DNA of 64,000 nt from positions 265,321 through 329,320 of the forward strand of contig NZ_JAGQDF010000006.1 of assembly GCF_018069875.1 (NCBI RefSeq). Direction: 5' to 3'. Of this stretch, positions 19,322 to 28,706 are shown piece by piece; within the stretch, counting starts at the first letter, position 1; every line of letters starts with the position of its first letter. The translations under genes were made by a program, and so were the position numbers. Under the pieces are notes generated by a model. The model searched no databases. It worked only from the letters and a program-made list of their open reading frames with translations, and was not told the DNA's origin. This stretch comes from Ideonella alba (GTDB lineage: Bacteria; Pseudomonadota; Gammaproteobacteria; Burkholderiales; Burkholderiaceae_C).

Positions 19322-19708
19322 TCAACGCGGCATCGGCCGGCGGTCGTTCAGCGCCGACCAGCCGCGCACCACGCGGTAGAGGAACCACAGCGAGATGCCG
19401 AACCAGGCGATCCAGCCCGGCACGATCAGCAGCACCCACAGCGGCGCGGTGACCAGGTAGAGCAGGCCGGCCCAGACCACGCTGCGGATGCGCCAGGCGA
19501 AGTGGCTCTCCTGCCAGCTGCCCTGGGCCTCGCCGCGCTTGACCATGTCAATGATGAAGGCCACCACCAGCAGCGCCACGCCCGGCTGGAAGCTGGGGAT
19601 CACGGCCCCCACCGCCACCACGGCGTGCAGCAGGTAGCTGATCTGGCTGACGCTGCGCAGCGAGGCCTCGCGCTCAGCATCCAGTACCACGGCGTCGGGT
19701 TCGCTCAT
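19322..19708 (-). CDS. DUF4870-like inner-membrane protein
   Basis: 128 residues with three hydrophobic segments at about 24–55 (SYLLHAVVAVGAVIPSFQPGVALLVVAFII), 72–92 and 92–112. The QESHFAWRIRSVVWAGL segment and the layout resemble small DUF4870-type membrane proteins that occupy this slot between hisE and hinT in related genomes. No function is known. It is cotranscribed with its neighbours judging by gaps of 24 and 18 bp. Confidence 0.75.
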   Translation of the reverse strand: MSEPDAVVLDAEREASLRSVSQISYLLHAVVAVGAVIPSFQPGVALLVVAFIIDMVKRGEAQGSWQESHFAWRIRSVVWAGLLYLVTAPLWVLLIVPGWIAWFGISLWFLYRVVRGWSALNDRRPMPR

Positions 19709-19726
19709 CGGGTCCTCCAGCGGGGG

Positions 19727-20074
19727 TCAATCGCCCTGGCGCTCGCGCGCCTGGGCCTTGCGGGCAGCAAACTCTTCCAGGCCGGACAGGCCCTCGCGGC
19801 GCTCCAGCTCGCGCAGCACATCGGCCGGCGACAGGCCGAAATGGGCCAGCGCGATCATCGAGTGGAACCACAGGTCGGCCACTTCGTAGACGATCTTCTC
19901 GCGGTCGCCGTCCTTGGCCGCCATCACGGTTTCGGTGGCCTCTTCGCCCACCTTCTTCAAGATGGCGTCGGTGCCCTTGTGGAACAGGCGGGCGACGTAG
20001 CTCTTGTCCGGGTCGCCCTGGCGGCGGCTCTCGATGACCTCGTGCAGGCGCTGCAGGCTGTCGTTGGCACTCAT
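19727..20074 (-). CDS. hisE: HisE, phosphoribosyl-ATP pyrophosphatase
   Basis: 115 residues, second step of histidine synthesis. MazG-like helices carry the metal-binding pattern [16 protein letters not shown] followed by [30 protein letters not shown] is characteristic. Its ATG overlaps the hisI stop by four bases (ATGA), so the two are translationally coupled. Confidence 0.98.
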   Translation of the reverse strand: MSANDSLQRLHEVIESRRQGDPDKSYVARLFHKGTDAILKKVGEEATETVMAAKDGDREKIVYEVADLWFHSMIALAHFGLSPADVLRELERREGLSGLEEFAARKAQARERQGD

Positions 20075-20463
20075 CGGTAGATCGTCTCCGGATCCTTCAG
20101 CACCGGATCGACCGCCACCCAGCGGTCGCCCTCCAGGCGTTCATAGAAGCAGCTGTGGCGGCCGGTATGGCAGGCGATGCCGGGCTCATGGCCGCGCTGG
20201 GTGATCTTCAGCAGCACCACGTCCTGGTCGCAGTCGATGCGGATCTCGTGCACGTCCTGGAAGTGGCCCGACTCCTCGCCCTTGTGCCACAGCTTCTGGC
20301 GCGAGCGGCTGAAGTAGACCGCCTGGCGCAGCGCCGCGGTGCGCGACAGCGCCTCGCGGTTCATCCACGCGAACATCAGCACATCGCCCGTCGCCGCCTC
20401 CTGGGCGATCACGGGCACCAGCCCGTCCCGGTCCCAGCGCACGCGGTCCAGCCAATCAGTCAT
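20071..20463 (-). CDS. hisI: HisI, phosphoribosyl-AMP cyclohydrolase
   Basis: 130 residues from [22 protein letters not shown], third step of histidine synthesis. Motifs are the FAWMNREAL segment, [18 protein letters not shown], and the metal ligands DCDQDVVLL with the C-terminal [11 protein letters not shown]. The upstream same-strand gene is a Nudix hydrolase 25 bp away rather than hisF, so the usual hisF–hisI junction is broken here. Confidence 0.98.
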   Translation of the reverse strand: MTDWLDRVRWDRDGLVPVIAQEAATGDVLMFAWMNREALSRTAALRQAVYFSRSRQKLWHKGEESGHFQDVHEIRIDCDQDVVLLKITQRGHEPGIACHTGRHSCFYERLEGDRWVAVDPVLKDPETIYR

Positions 20464-20488
20464 GCAGGCAGTGTAACGAAGCGCAGGC

Positions 20489-20965
20489 TCAGCCCGCGTG
20501 GGTGGGACCGGCATGGCCCCACTCCTGGGCGAACCAGTGCAGCACCGGAATGGTGCCCGGCAGCACCGGCACGCTGGCCACCGGCAGCGTCTCCCAGGCC
20601 ATGGCCTGGCCTTCGCGCATCTGCAGCGCGCCGCTCCACGACGACACCAGGCGGAAATGCAGGCGCACGCGGGCGTGCTCGTAGTCCATCACCAGCTCGT
20701 GCCAGCGCCGGCTGGCGCCGATCGTGATGCCCAGCTCCTCGTGCAGCTCGCGCGCCAGCGCCTGGTGCACGCTCTCGCCGGCCTCCAGCTTGCCGCCCGG
20801 GAACTCCCAGTAGCCGGCGTAGACCTTGCCCGGCGGGCGCGAGGTCAGCAGGAACTGCCGCTCGCGGCCGCTGGCATCGGGGCGCACCAGCACGCCGACG
20901 GCCACCTCCACCGCCGCCCGCGGCGCGCGGACCACGCCGTCGGCCGAGTGCACCGCCTCAGACAT
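20489..20965 (-). CDS. Nudix (MutT-type) hydrolase
   Basis: 158 residues from [27 protein letters not shown]. The Nudix box is visible: [24 protein letters not shown], with the REL-HEEL core that binds metal. Preceding [16 protein letters not shown] is typical of MutT (8-oxo-dGTP cleaning). The start overlaps the DUF815 ATPase stop by eight bases. The C-terminal half continues with a beta core ([14 protein letters not shown]) as in MutT. The substrate is inferred from family resemblance. Confidence 0.9.
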   Translation of the reverse strand: MSEAVHSADGVVRAPRAAVEVAVGVLVRPDASGRERQFLLTSRPPGKVYAGYWEFPGGKLEAGESVHQALARELHEELGITIGASRRWHELVMDYEHARVRLHFRLVSSWSGALQMREGQAMAWETLPVASVPVLPGTIPVLHWFAQEWGHAGPTHAG

Positions 20966-21893
20966 GGTCCAGGCCGTCCGGGGCCGGGGTGTCGCTGGAC
21001 GGGGCCGCGGGCAGATCGGTGCCGTGGTCGCGTCCCGCATAGTCGCGGGCGAACTGGTGCGCCACCCGGCCCGAGCGCGAGCCGCGCTCCAGGGCGAACA
21101 CCAGGGCCTGCGGCCGCGCGGCGTCCCAGGCGGTGGCGGGCACGCCGTAGTGCGCCAGCCATTGCCGCACGATGGCCAGGTACTCGTCCTGGCTGAACGG
21201 ATAGAAGCTGATCCACAGGCCGAAGCGCTCGGACAGCGAGATCTTTTCCTCGATCGCCTCGCCGGGGTGCAGTTCGCCATTCTCGTCGTGACGCGCCGCC
21301 AGGTTGTCGGCCATGCGCTCGGGCAGCAGGTGGCGGCGGTTGCTGGTGGCGTAGATCAGCACGTTCTCGGTGCTGGCGGCCACCGAGCCATCGAGGATGG
21401 ATTTCAGCGCCTTGTAGCCGGCCTCGCCCTCTTCGAAGCTGAGGTCGTCGCTGAAGATGATGAAGCGCTCGGGCCGGCCGGCGATGCGCTCGACGATGTC
21501 CGGCAGGTCGATCAGGTCGGTCTTGTCCACCTCGATCAGGCGCAGGCCGCGGTCGGAAAACTCATGCAGGCAGGCGCGGATCAGCGAGCTCTTGCCGGTG
21601 CCACGCGCGCCGGTCAGCAGCACGTTGTTGGCCGGCCGGCCGGCCACGAACTGCGCGGTGTTGCGGCGCAGCCGCCCGCGCTGGGTGTCGACCTCCTTCA
21701 GGTCATCCAGGCGGATCAGGCCGACATGGCGCACCGGCTCCAGCCAGCCGGCGCCCTGGCGCTTGCGGTAGCGAAAGGCGATCGAGGCCGACCAGTCGGG
21801 GTCGGCCAGCGGGCGCGGCAGCACGGCTTCGAGGCGCTGCAGCACCGCATCGGCACGCTCCAGCAGACCCATCAGTTTGGCGGGATCGAACAT
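20958..21893 (-). CDS. DUF815 AAA-type ATPase
   Basis: 311 residues. Walker A is GARGTGKSS, Walker B-like FIIFSDDLSFEEGE. The signature stretch LKSILDGSVAASTENVLIYATSNRRHLLPERMADNL is typical of DUF815. The family is widespread and its role is not established. In many Burkholderiales it pairs with a mutT-like gene after argJ; here the pair sits next to hisI instead. No other domain is present. Confidence 0.88.
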   Translation of the reverse strand: MFDPAKLMGLLERADAVLQRLEAVLPRPLADPDWSASIAFRYRKRQGAGWLEPVRHVGLIRLDDLKEVDTQRGRLRRNTAQFVAGRPANNVLLTGARGTGKSSLIRACLHEFSDRGLRLIEVDKTDLIDLPDIVERIAGRPERFIIFSDDLSFEEGEAGYKALKSILDGSVAASTENVLIYATSNRRHLLPERMADNLAARHDENGELHPGEAIEEKISLSERFGLWISFYPFSQDEYLAIVRQWLAHYGVPATAWDAARPQALVFALERGSRSGRVAHQFARDYAGRDHGTDLPAAPSSDTPAPDGLDHV

Positions 21894-21933
21894 CCCGCCA
21901 GTGTAGTGGGCTGCCGCAGCGCGGCTGGCTGGC

Positions 21934-23757
21934 TCAGGGGCAGCTGGTGCCGGTGTCCAGGCGCACGATGCGCGGCTTGCCCAGGTGGGCAGCGCCCGGG
22001 TCGTAGGGCGGGTTCGGCGCCCTGAACCGGGCCATGTAACTCACCAGCGCGTCGATGTCCTGACCACCGCCCAGACGGTCGGTGCCGCCCTTGAGCACGG
22101 TGAAGGCATCGCCGCCGTCGGCCAGGAAGTTGTTCACCGTGACGCGCCAGGCGCGCGAGGGCTCGAGCACCGTGCCCGCCGCATCGACCACCGTCACGGC
22201 GCCGCCCGGCAACTGCACGCTCAGGTTGCGCACCTTGGCACCACAGGCCTGGGTGTGGTCCCACTCGTAGCGCACGCCGTTGGAGGGCAGCAGCACGCGG
22301 GCGAAGCTGGTCTGGCCGAAGCAGTTCGGGAACTGCTGCTCCAGCGTGTCCTTGAGCTGCTGCGAGCTCAGCGTCAGCGTGACCAGGCCGTTGCCGAAGG
22401 GCTGGACGGTGAAGGCCTCGCCGTAGGTGACGTTGCCATCGCCCTCGCCCACCCCGCTGCCGGCGTACAGGAAGCCGGGGGTGCGCACACCGCCGGGGTT
22501 CATCAGCGCCAGCTGTGCCCCGCCCAGCTCGGGCGCTGCCGTGGCGGCCAGTTGGGCGTCGGCCACCAGGTCGCCGGCCGGCATGTTGCAGGCGGCGTCC
22601 TTGGTGTTGGGCACGTCGCGGGTGATCGCCCCAATCACCTGGTTGGCCACCGGCGCGGCGATCGCCTTGTAGGCGCTGGTGATCGCGGCGACCTGCGCGT
22701 TGGGCACGATCGCCGGGTTGCTGCGGTCGACCACCTTGTTGAGCGCGCTGACCGCGGTGACGTCGCCGCTGCGGCGGTCCAGCGTCACATCGATCTCGGT
22801 CAGCACCCGTCCGATCGCGTTGGCGCTGGTCACCGGCACCAGGCGGCCGCTGGCCAGCGGCAGCTGGCAGTTGTAGGCGGCGTGGGTGTGGCCGGTCAGC
22901 ACCAGATCGACGGCGCCGTCGAGGGCCGCGACGATCGGCTTGATCGGCGAGCCCGCCAGCCCGCCTTCGCAGCCGTTGATGTCGGCCGTGGTGCCGGTCT
23001 GCACGCCGCCCTGGTGGATCATCACCACGATGGCTTCGATGCCGGCGGCCCGCAGGCGTGGCACCAGGGCGTTGACCGCCTGCGCCTCATCAGTGAAGGC
23101 CAGGCCCTTGATGCCGGCGGGCGAGACGATCTGCGGTGTCTCCTTCAGCGTCATGCCGATGAAGGCCATGCGCAGCGGGCGGCCGTCGGCGTCAAAGGTC
23201 TTGACGCCGTAGGGCGGGAACAGCGTCTCGCCGTTGCGCCGCTGCACCACGTTGGCGGCCAGGAAGCCGAAGCGTGCGCCCTCGAAGGGCACCGGCGTGC
23301 CGACCTCGGCGCCGCGGCAGCTGTTGACGGTGTCGGTCGGATGACAGCCGCCGCGCTGCATGCGCCGCAGCTCGACCTTGCCGTCGTCGAACTCGTGGTT
23401 GCCCACCGCATTGAAGTCCAGCCCGATGCGGTTCATCACCTCGATCGTCGGCTCGTCGTGGAACAGCGCCGAGACCAGCGGGCTGGCGCCGATCAGGTCA
23501 CCGGCCGACACCACCACGGTGTTCGGGTTGGCCGCTCGGGCCGCGGCCACATAGCCCGCCAGCACGTCGGCACCACCGGCCGGCACGGCCGCGTCGGTGG
23601 CCCGGGCGCGGAAGCTGCCTGGCGACTCCAGCTGGCCGTGGAAGTCGTTCAGCGACAGGATCTTGACGGTCAGCGTGGCGGGCGCGCCAGCCAGCGCCGC
23701 TGATGCGGCAACAGCCAGCAGCGCCGAGGTGGCCAGAGGGCGGGAACGAGACAGCAT
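21934..23757 (-). CDS. Secreted 5'-nucleotidase / metallophosphatase (UshA-like)
   Basis: 607 residues. The signal peptide is MLSRSRPLATSALLAVAASAALA. The N-terminal calcineurin-like phosphatase domain has the metal ligands LNDFHGQLE, GDLIGAS, GNHEFDDG, VMIHQGG and TGHTHAAYN. The C-terminal 5_nucleotid_C domain has MNPGGVRTPG, the YGEAFTVQPFGN segment and the WRVTVNNFLADGGDAF substrate loop. It probably dephosphorylates extracellular nucleotides in the periplasm. It is monocistronic, with a 102-bp gap to slmA. There are paired Cys residues in the mid region (C-x6-C) that could form a disulphide. Confidence 0.93.
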   Translation of the reverse strand: MLSRSRPLATSALLAVAASAALAGAPATLTVKILSLNDFHGQLESPGSFRARATDAAVPAGGADVLAGYVAAARAANPNTVVVSAGDLIGASPLVSALFHDEPTIEVMNRIGLDFNAVGNHEFDDGKVELRRMQRGGCHPTDTVNSCRGAEVGTPVPFEGARFGFLAANVVQRRNGETLFPPYGVKTFDADGRPLRMAFIGMTLKETPQIVSPAGIKGLAFTDEAQAVNALVPRLRAAGIEAIVVMIHQGGVQTGTTADINGCEGGLAGSPIKPIVAALDGAVDLVLTGHTHAAYNCQLPLASGRLVPVTSANAIGRVLTEIDVTLDRRSGDVTAVSALNKVVDRSNPAIVPNAQVAAITSAYKAIAAPVANQVIGAITRDVPNTKDAACNMPAGDLVADAQLAATAAPELGGAQLALMNPGGVRTPGFLYAGSGVGEGDGNVTYGEAFTVQPFGNGLVTLTLSSQQLKDTLEQQFPNCFGQTSFARVLLPSNGVRYEWDHTQACGAKVRNLSVQLPGGAVTVVDAAGTVLEPSRAWRVTVNNFLADGGDAFTVLKGGTDRLGGGQDIDALVSYMARFRAPNPPYDPGAAHLGKPRIVRLDTGTSCP

Positions 23758-23858
23758 GGGGTCCTCCAAGGGTCATGGCAGCGCACTGCCGATGGACCGA
23801 TTGGAGGCGGCGGAGTTGACAGGATCGTGTCGGACCGCGGGAACCGACGAGGCCAGCG

Positions 23859-24512
23859 TCAGGCCAGCAGCGCGAGCGCCACGTCGAGCTGCTCGGTGGG
23901 CACGCGGCGGAAACCCGAGCGGGCATAGCGCTGCAGGCGCCCGACGATGAAGGCGGTCAGCGCCGAGGCGCGGCCGTTGGCATCGACCGTGGGCGTGGCC
24001 GAGCCTTCGGCCTGGGCGTCCAGGCGCAGACTCTGGCGCAGCTGCGCCTCGACCCGGTCGAAGAACTGGTTCATCCGCGCGGTCAGGCGCTCGTGCTCGA
24101 AGACCAGTGCGTCGCCCACCATCACGCGGGTCATGCCGGGGTTCTTCTCGCCAAACTGCAGCAGCACCTGGGTGATGCGCTGGGCCTGCAGGCGGCCGTC
24201 GGGCTCGCGCTCGGCGATCTGGTTGATCAGGCTGAAGATGCTGGACTCGATGAACTCGATCAGCCCTTCGAACATCTGCGCCTTGCTGGCGAAGTGGCGG
24301 TACAGCGCCGCTTCACTGACCTGCAGCTTCGCGGCCAGGGCAGCGGTGGTGATGCGGTCGGCGCCGGGCTGCTCGAGCATGGCGGCCAGGGTCTGCAGGA
24401 TCTGCACACGGCGCTCGCCCGGCTTGGGGCGCTTGCGGCCGGACGCCGCCGCTGCCGCGTCGGTGGGTGCCTCGGTCTCGACCGGGTCGGCGGATTCGGG
24501 CAGGTCAGACAT
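23859..24512 (-). CDS. slmA: SlmA, TetR-family nucleoid occlusion factor
   Basis: 217 residues from MSDLPESADP; the longer in-frame upstream extension is not conserved. The DNA-binding domain has KPGERRVQILQTLAAML and the HTH TTAALAAKLQVSEAALYRHFASKAQMFEGLIEFIES, a typical SlmA signature, followed by SLINQIAERE. SlmA bound to DNA blocks FtsZ rings over the nucleoid. The start overlaps the stop of the upstream HAD gene (TGATG). The gene order argB–HAD–slmA is conserved in this order. Confidence 0.95.
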   Translation of the reverse strand: MSDLPESADPVETEAPTDAAAAASGRKRPKPGERRVQILQTLAAMLEQPGADRITTAALAAKLQVSEAALYRHFASKAQMFEGLIEFIESSIFSLINQIAEREPDGRLQAQRITQVLLQFGEKNPGMTRVMVGDALVFEHERLTARMNQFFDRVEAQLRQSLRLDAQAEGSATPTVDANGRASALTAFIVGRLQRYARSGFRRVPTEQLDVALALLA

Positions 24513-25201
24513 CAGGGCAGCCGGCGCAACTGTTGCAGCGTTTTGATTCTTGCACACACATAGGGCGGCCTGCGGTGCAGGTAAACACCGACTTCCGGGC
24601 CGTGGGCGTGGTGCTTGACCCAGCGCTGCATCCACACCGTGCGCATGCCCACCGACCGGGCTGAGCGCTGGTGCAGCAGGGTGTCCTCGACCAGCACGCA
24701 GCGCGACGGGTGCACCCCCAGCCGGGCGGCCAGGGCCTTGAACATGCGGGCGTCCGGCTTGGGCCGGATCTGGCCGAACAGGCGCATCTGCTCGATGCCG
24801 ATCACCTCGTCGAACAGGCCGTCCAGGCGCAGGGCCTTGAGCACGCGCAGCGCGTAGTCGCGTCCGGCATTGGTGAGCACGATCTTGCGCCCGGTCAAGC
24901 GGCGCAGCGCCGCCAGATCATGCGGGTGCCCCACCAGTTCGCGCTCCAGCCCCGGGAAGGCGTGGGTGTGGCGCACGAAGTGGCTGGGGCGCACGCCGTG
25001 GTGGCGGATCAGCCCCAGCAGCGTCGAGCCGTAGCGGTGCCAGTAGTCGGCACGCAGCCGATCGGCCTCGTCAGGACTGACCTGCAGCTGCTCTTCGATG
25101 TAGCGGTTCATCGCGCCGTCGAAGTAGCGGAACGCCGACGCGCCGGCGTTGTGCAGCGTGTTGTCGAGGTCGAACAGCCAGACTGTGCGGCGATCAGCCA
25201 T
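24512..25201 (-). CDS. HAD-family pyrimidine 5'-nucleotidase
   Basis: 229 residues. HAD motif I is WLFDLDNTLHNAG, motif II VLTNAG, motif III KPDARMFKA, motif IV VEDTLLHQRSA. The helical cap (HRYGSTLLGLIRHHGV) is that of SdT1/pyrimidine 5'-nucleotidases. It probably removes phosphate from UMP/CMP-type nucleotides in the cytoplasm. Lies 39 bp after argB and is coupled to slmA by TGATG, so both are likely in one transcript. Confidence 0.93.
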   Translation of the reverse strand: MADRRTVWLFDLDNTLHNAGASAFRYFDGAMNRYIEEQLQVSPDEADRLRADYWHRYGSTLLGLIRHHGVRPSHFVRHTHAFPGLERELVGHPHDLAALRRLTGRKIVLTNAGRDYALRVLKALRLDGLFDEVIGIEQMRLFGQIRPKPDARMFKALAARLGVHPSRCVLVEDTLLHQRSARSVGMRTVWMQRWVKHHAHGPEVGVYLHRRPPYVCARIKTLQQLRRLP

Positions 25202-25240
25202 GGCACAGGGCGAAGGCGCGCAGCGACAAGCCTGGGGGCT

Positions 25241-26149
25241 TCAATGACTTCTGATCATGGTGCCGAAGGCCTGATCGGTCAGGATCTCGAGCAGGAGCAC
25301 ATGCGGCACCCGGCCGTCGATGATGTGCACCGCGTTGACGCCGCTCTTGGCGGCGTCCAGCGCGCCGGCGATCTTGGGCAGCATGCCGCCGCTGATCGTG
25401 CCGTCGGCGAACAACTCGTCGATGCGGCGCGCGGTGAGGTCGGTCAGCAGCTGGCCGCTCTTGTCGAGCACGCCGGTGATGTTGGTCAGCATCAGCAGCT
25501 TCTCGGCCTTCAGCACCGTGGCCAGCTTGGCCGCCACGACGTCGGCGTTGATGTTGTAGCTTTCGTTGTGTTCGCCAAAGCCGATCGGGCTGATCACCGG
25601 GATGAAGGCATCGTCCTGCAGCGCCTTGACGACGCTGGGGTCGATCGAGTCGATGTCGCCCACCTGGCCGACATCGTGCTCCTTGCTGGGGTCGTCCTTG
25701 TCGACCATCTTCAGCTTCTTGGCACGGATCAGGCCGCCATCGCGGCCGGTCAGGCCCACGGCCTTGCCGCCCGCGGCATTGATCAGGCCGACGATGTCCT
25801 GCTGCACCTCGCCGCCCAGCACCCACTCGACGACTTCCATCGTCTCCTCGTCGGTGACGCGCATGCCCTGGATGAAGGTGCCCTTCTTGCCCAGGCGGTT
25901 GAGCGCCTCGTCGATCTGCGGGCCGCCACCGTGCACCACCACCGGGTTCATGCCCACCAGCTTGAGCAGCACGATGTCCTCGGCAAAGTCCTGCTGCAGC
26001 GCCGGGTCGGTCATCGCGTTGCCGCCGTACTTGATGACCAGGGTCTTGCCGTGGTACTTGCGGATGTAGGGCAGCGCCTGCGAGAGGATCTCGGCCTTCT
26101 CGCGCGGCAGGATGTGGTCGACGCTGACGGGGGTCGGGGTGGTGGTCAT
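25241..26149 (-). CDS. argB: ArgB, acetylglutamate kinase
   Basis: 302 residues from [46 protein letters not shown]. It phosphorylates N-acetylglutamate in arginine synthesis. Motifs are [48 protein letters not shown] and GGMLPKI. The long N-terminal extension and the internal [11 protein letters not shown] are typical of the arginine-sensitive class. It begins the argB–HAD–slmA unit. argJ, another gene of the pathway, starts at the window edge. Confidence 0.98.
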   Translation of the reverse strand: MTTTPTPVSVDHILPREKAEILSQALPYIRKYHGKTLVIKYGGNAMTDPALQQDFAEDIVLLKLVGMNPVVVHGGGPQIDEALNRLGKKGTFIQGMRVTDEETMEVVEWVLGGEVQQDIVGLINAAGGKAVGLTGRDGGLIRAKKLKMVDKDDPSKEHDVGQVGDIDSIDPSVVKALQDDAFIPVISPIGFGEHNESYNINADVVAAKLATVLKAEKLLMLTNITGVLDKSGQLLTDLTARRIDELFADGTISGGMLPKIAGALDAAKSGVNAVHIIDGRVPHVLLLEILTDQAFGTMIRSH

Positions 26150-26278
26150 GGCGGTGACAGGGGGGCGAAAGGGGAATGGCGGGATTGTAGGGATCGGCTG
26201 CGGCATCATCCCGACCGAGCCCCGCTGTCATCCGGCAGCGCTGCCGCCCCGTTGAAGGCTCACAAGGAGTCCCCTGCC

Positions 26279-26575
26279 ATGCACACCCCCCGCCCTGTTG
26301 CGTCCATTGCCCGCCTGGTGCTGACCGCCGGCCTGGCCCTGGCCAGCGGCCTGGCGGCCGCGGCCGACGGCGAGATCCGCAAGATCGACGCCGCGCAAAT
26401 GCGCCTGACGCTCAAGCACGACGCCATCCCCAGCCTGGACATGCCCGCCATGACCATGGCCTACAAGGCCAACTCGGCGGCGCTGCTGCAAGGCCTGGCC
26501 GTGGGTGACCAGGTGGTGTTCGAGGCTGAAAAGCGCGACGGCACCTACGTGATCACCGCGATCCGCAAGAAGTGA
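26279..26575 (+). CDS. CusF-like periplasmic copper-binding protein
   Basis: 98 residues with AAGGAG upstream. Signal peptide MHTPRPVASIARLVLTAGLALASGLAAAA. The mature OB-like fold has GEIRKIDAAQMRLTLKHDAI followed by LDMPAMTMAYK, the CusF metal-site pattern (H-x-n-W/L-M-x-M-T-M). CusF carries Cu(I) to efflux pumps. No CusCBA partner is next to it, so it is an orphan. Cu binding is inferred from the motif. Confidence 0.9.
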   Translation: MHTPRPVASIARLVLTAGLALASGLAAAADGEIRKIDAAQMRLTLKHDAIPSLDMPAMTMAYKANSAALLQGLAVGDQVVFEAEKRDGTYVITAIRKK

Positions 26576-26580
26576 GCGTC

Positions 26581-26602
26581 GCGCGGGCCGCCCGGCCCGC
26601 GC
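26581..26602. terminator. Hairpin between convergent cusF-like gene and acyl-CoA reductase
   Basis: GCGCGGGCCG at 26581–26590 is perfectly complementary to CGGCCCGCGC at 26593–26602. It sits in the 42-bp gap between two convergent stops. It lacks a U-tract. Confidence 0.45.
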
Positions 26603-26617
26603 GTGCCCCGGCCCAGC

Positions 26618-28615
26618 TCAGAAGTGGATGCCGCGCATCATCTGCTGCAGCGCCACCGCCTCGGCCGACAGCTGCGGCTTGCCGCCCTTCTCGCCCTTGG
26701 CCGCTTCCGAATCCGGGAACATCCGGAAGCTGGTGTTCATGACGATCTGCGCCACGCGCGGCACCAGCGCATGCAGCACCTGGCCGAAGATGCCCAGGCG
26801 GGTGGCGATGCGCACCGGCTTGTGGATCACCGCCTCGGCCACCATGTCGGCGGCCTCTTCCGGCGACAGCGTGGGCACGTTGTTGTAGATCTTGGTGGGC
26901 GCGATCATCGGCGTGCGCACCAGCGGCATGTTGATGGTGGTGAAGGTGATGCCCACATCGGCGAACTCGCTGGAGGCGCAGCGCGTCCAGGCATCCAGCG
27001 CGGCCTTGCTGGCCACATAGGCCGAGAAGCGCGGCGCATTGGTCAGCACGCCGATCGAGCTGATGTTGACCACATGGCCCTTGCGCTTGGCCGCCATGCC
27101 CGGCAGCAGGCCCATGGTCACGCGCAGGCAGCCGAAATAGTTCAGGTCCATCGTGCGCTGGTAGTCGTGGAAGCGGTCGTAGCTCGATTCGATCGCGCGG
27201 CGGATCGAGCGGCCGGCGTTGTTGACCAGCACGTCCACGCCGCCGAACTGCTCGGTCAGCCAGGTCACCAGCGCGGCGCAGCTTTCCTCGTTGGCAATGT
27301 CGGCACTGAAGGTGTGGATCTGGGCGTCCTTGCCGGCCTGCTCACGTATCTCGTCGGCGGCTTCCTTGAGCTTGATCTCGTCACGGGCGCAGATCACGGT
27401 GATCGCGCCGGCCTCGGCGAACTTGATCGCCGCGGCCAGGCCGATGCCTGACGAGCCGCCCGTCACCAGCACCACCTTGCCCGCCACCGAGCCCTTGAGC
27501 GAGCGGTCCTTGAACAGGTCGGGGTCGAGGTGGCGCTCCCAGTAGTCCCACAGCCGCCAGGCGTAGTCGTGCAGGTTGGGACACTCGATGCCCGAGCCCT
27601 TGAGCGCCGCCTGCGTCTCGCGGCAGTCGAAGCGCGTGGGGTAGTTGACGAAGGTCAGGATGTCCTCGGGCAGGCCCAGGTCGGCCATCACCGCGCGGTG
27701 GATGCGGCGCACCGGCGCCAGCGCCATCAGGCCCTTCTTCACGCTGCGCGGAATGAAGCCCAGCAGCGCGGCATTGACGAAGAGGTTCATCTTCGGCGCG
27801 TGCGCCGCCTTGGCGAACACGCCCAGCACATCGCCCACGCGGTAGCCGACCGGGTCGACCAGGTGGAAGCACTTGCCCTTGATCGCGTGCTTGGAGTGGC
27901 TGATGTGGTCCAGCGCCGCCACCACGAAATCCACCGGCACGATGTTGATGCGCCCGCCCTCCAGGCCCACCGCCGGCATCCACGGTGGCAGGATCTGGCG
28001 CATGCGCTGGATCAGCTTGAAGAAGTAGTAGGGGCCATCGATCTTGTCCATCTCGCCGGTGCGCGAGTCGCCCACCACCGCCGCCGGGCGGTAGACCGTC
28101 CAGGGCACCTTGCACTCGGTGCGGACGATCTTCTCGCTCTCGTGCTTGGTGCTGAAGTACGGGTGGTCGAGGTTCTCGGCCTCGTCGAACATGTCCTCGC
28201 GGAACACGCCCTCGTACAGGCCGGCGGCGGCGATCGAGCTGACGTGGTGCAGGTGGCCGGCGTCGATGGCCTTGGCGAACTCGACCACGTTGCGCGTGCC
28301 TTCCACGTTCACGCGCACCTGGCTGTCGGCATCGGCTTCCAGGTCATACACGGCCGCCAGGTGGTAGACCGCATCGATCTGGCCCTTCAGGGCCTTGATC
28401 TGGTCGGCGGCCACGCCCAGCTTGCGGCTGGTCAGGTCACCGGTCACCGCCACCGCGCGCGACTTCGACACGCCCCAGGACTCGAGCAGGCCCTGGACCT
28501 TGCCCTCGCTGCCCGGGCGGACCAGGAAATACACGGTGCTGCCGCGGCGCGCCAGCAGCGCGGCGACCAGGCGCTTGCCGATGAACCCGGTGGCGCCAGT
28601 GACGAAGTAACGCAT
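26618..28615 (-). CDS. Two-domain fatty acyl-CoA reductase (alcohol-forming, Marinobacter type)
   Basis: 665 residues. The start MRYFVTGATGFIG was preferred over the in-frame ATG two codons upstream because AAGGAG is six bases away from it and abuts the other. Residues 1–370 are an extended NAD(P)-binding SDR/Male-sterile domain: TGATGFIG 6–13, HHVSSIAAAGLYEG, Y153-x3-K157 and the RFD.RE segment. Residues 378–665 are a classical SDR: TGGSSGIG 385–392, NNAG, NISSIGVLTNAPRFSAYVASK with Y533 and K537. The arrangement and many segments match the ~660-aa Marinobacter enzyme that reduces acyl-CoA to fatty alcohol for wax esters (EC 1.2.1.84). Substrate is inferred; it could act in another lipid route. 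It is divergent from the phasin. Confidence 0.85.
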   Translation of the reverse strand: MRYFVTGATGFIGKRLVAALLARRGSTVYFLVRPGSEGKVQGLLESWGVSKSRAVAVTGDLTSRKLGVAADQIKALKGQIDAVYHLAAVYDLEADADSQVRVNVEGTRNVVEFAKAIDAGHLHHVSSIAAAGLYEGVFREDMFDEAENLDHPYFSTKHESEKIVRTECKVPWTVYRPAAVVGDSRTGEMDKIDGPYYFFKLIQRMRQILPPWMPAVGLEGGRINIVPVDFVVAALDHISHSKHAIKGKCFHLVDPVGYRVGDVLGVFAKAAHAPKMNLFVNAALLGFIPRSVKKGLMALAPVRRIHRAVMADLGLPEDILTFVNYPTRFDCRETQAALKGSGIECPNLHDYAWRLWDYWERHLDPDLFKDRSLKGSVAGKVVLVTGGSSGIGLAAAIKFAEAGAITVICARDEIKLKEAADEIREQAGKDAQIHTFSADIANEESCAALVTWLTEQFGGVDVLVNNAGRSIRRAIESSYDRFHDYQRTMDLNYFGCLRVTMGLLPGMAAKRKGHVVNISSIGVLTNAPRFSAYVASKAALDAWTRCASSEFADVGITFTTINMPLVRTPMIAPTKIYNNVPTLSPEEAADMVAEAVIHKPVRIATRLGIFGQVLHALVPRVAQIVMNTSFRMFPDSEAAKGEKGGKPQLSAEAVALQQMMRGIHF

Positions 28616-28689
28616 GCCCATCTCCTTGCGGTGCTCGACGAATGGCGCCGATTGTGGCGCTGCCCGCCCGCCCGGCCTTTGCGCGCAAA

Positions 28690-28706
28690 CCCGGGATCAT
28701 CCCGGG
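28690..28706. promoter_or_regulatory. Perfect palindrome between acyl-CoA reductase and phasin genes
   Basis: CCCGGGAT-C-ATCCCGGG is an exact 8-bp inverted repeat with one central base in the 247-bp divergent gap. It could be an operator or a small hairpin. No binding protein is known. Confidence 0.35.
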
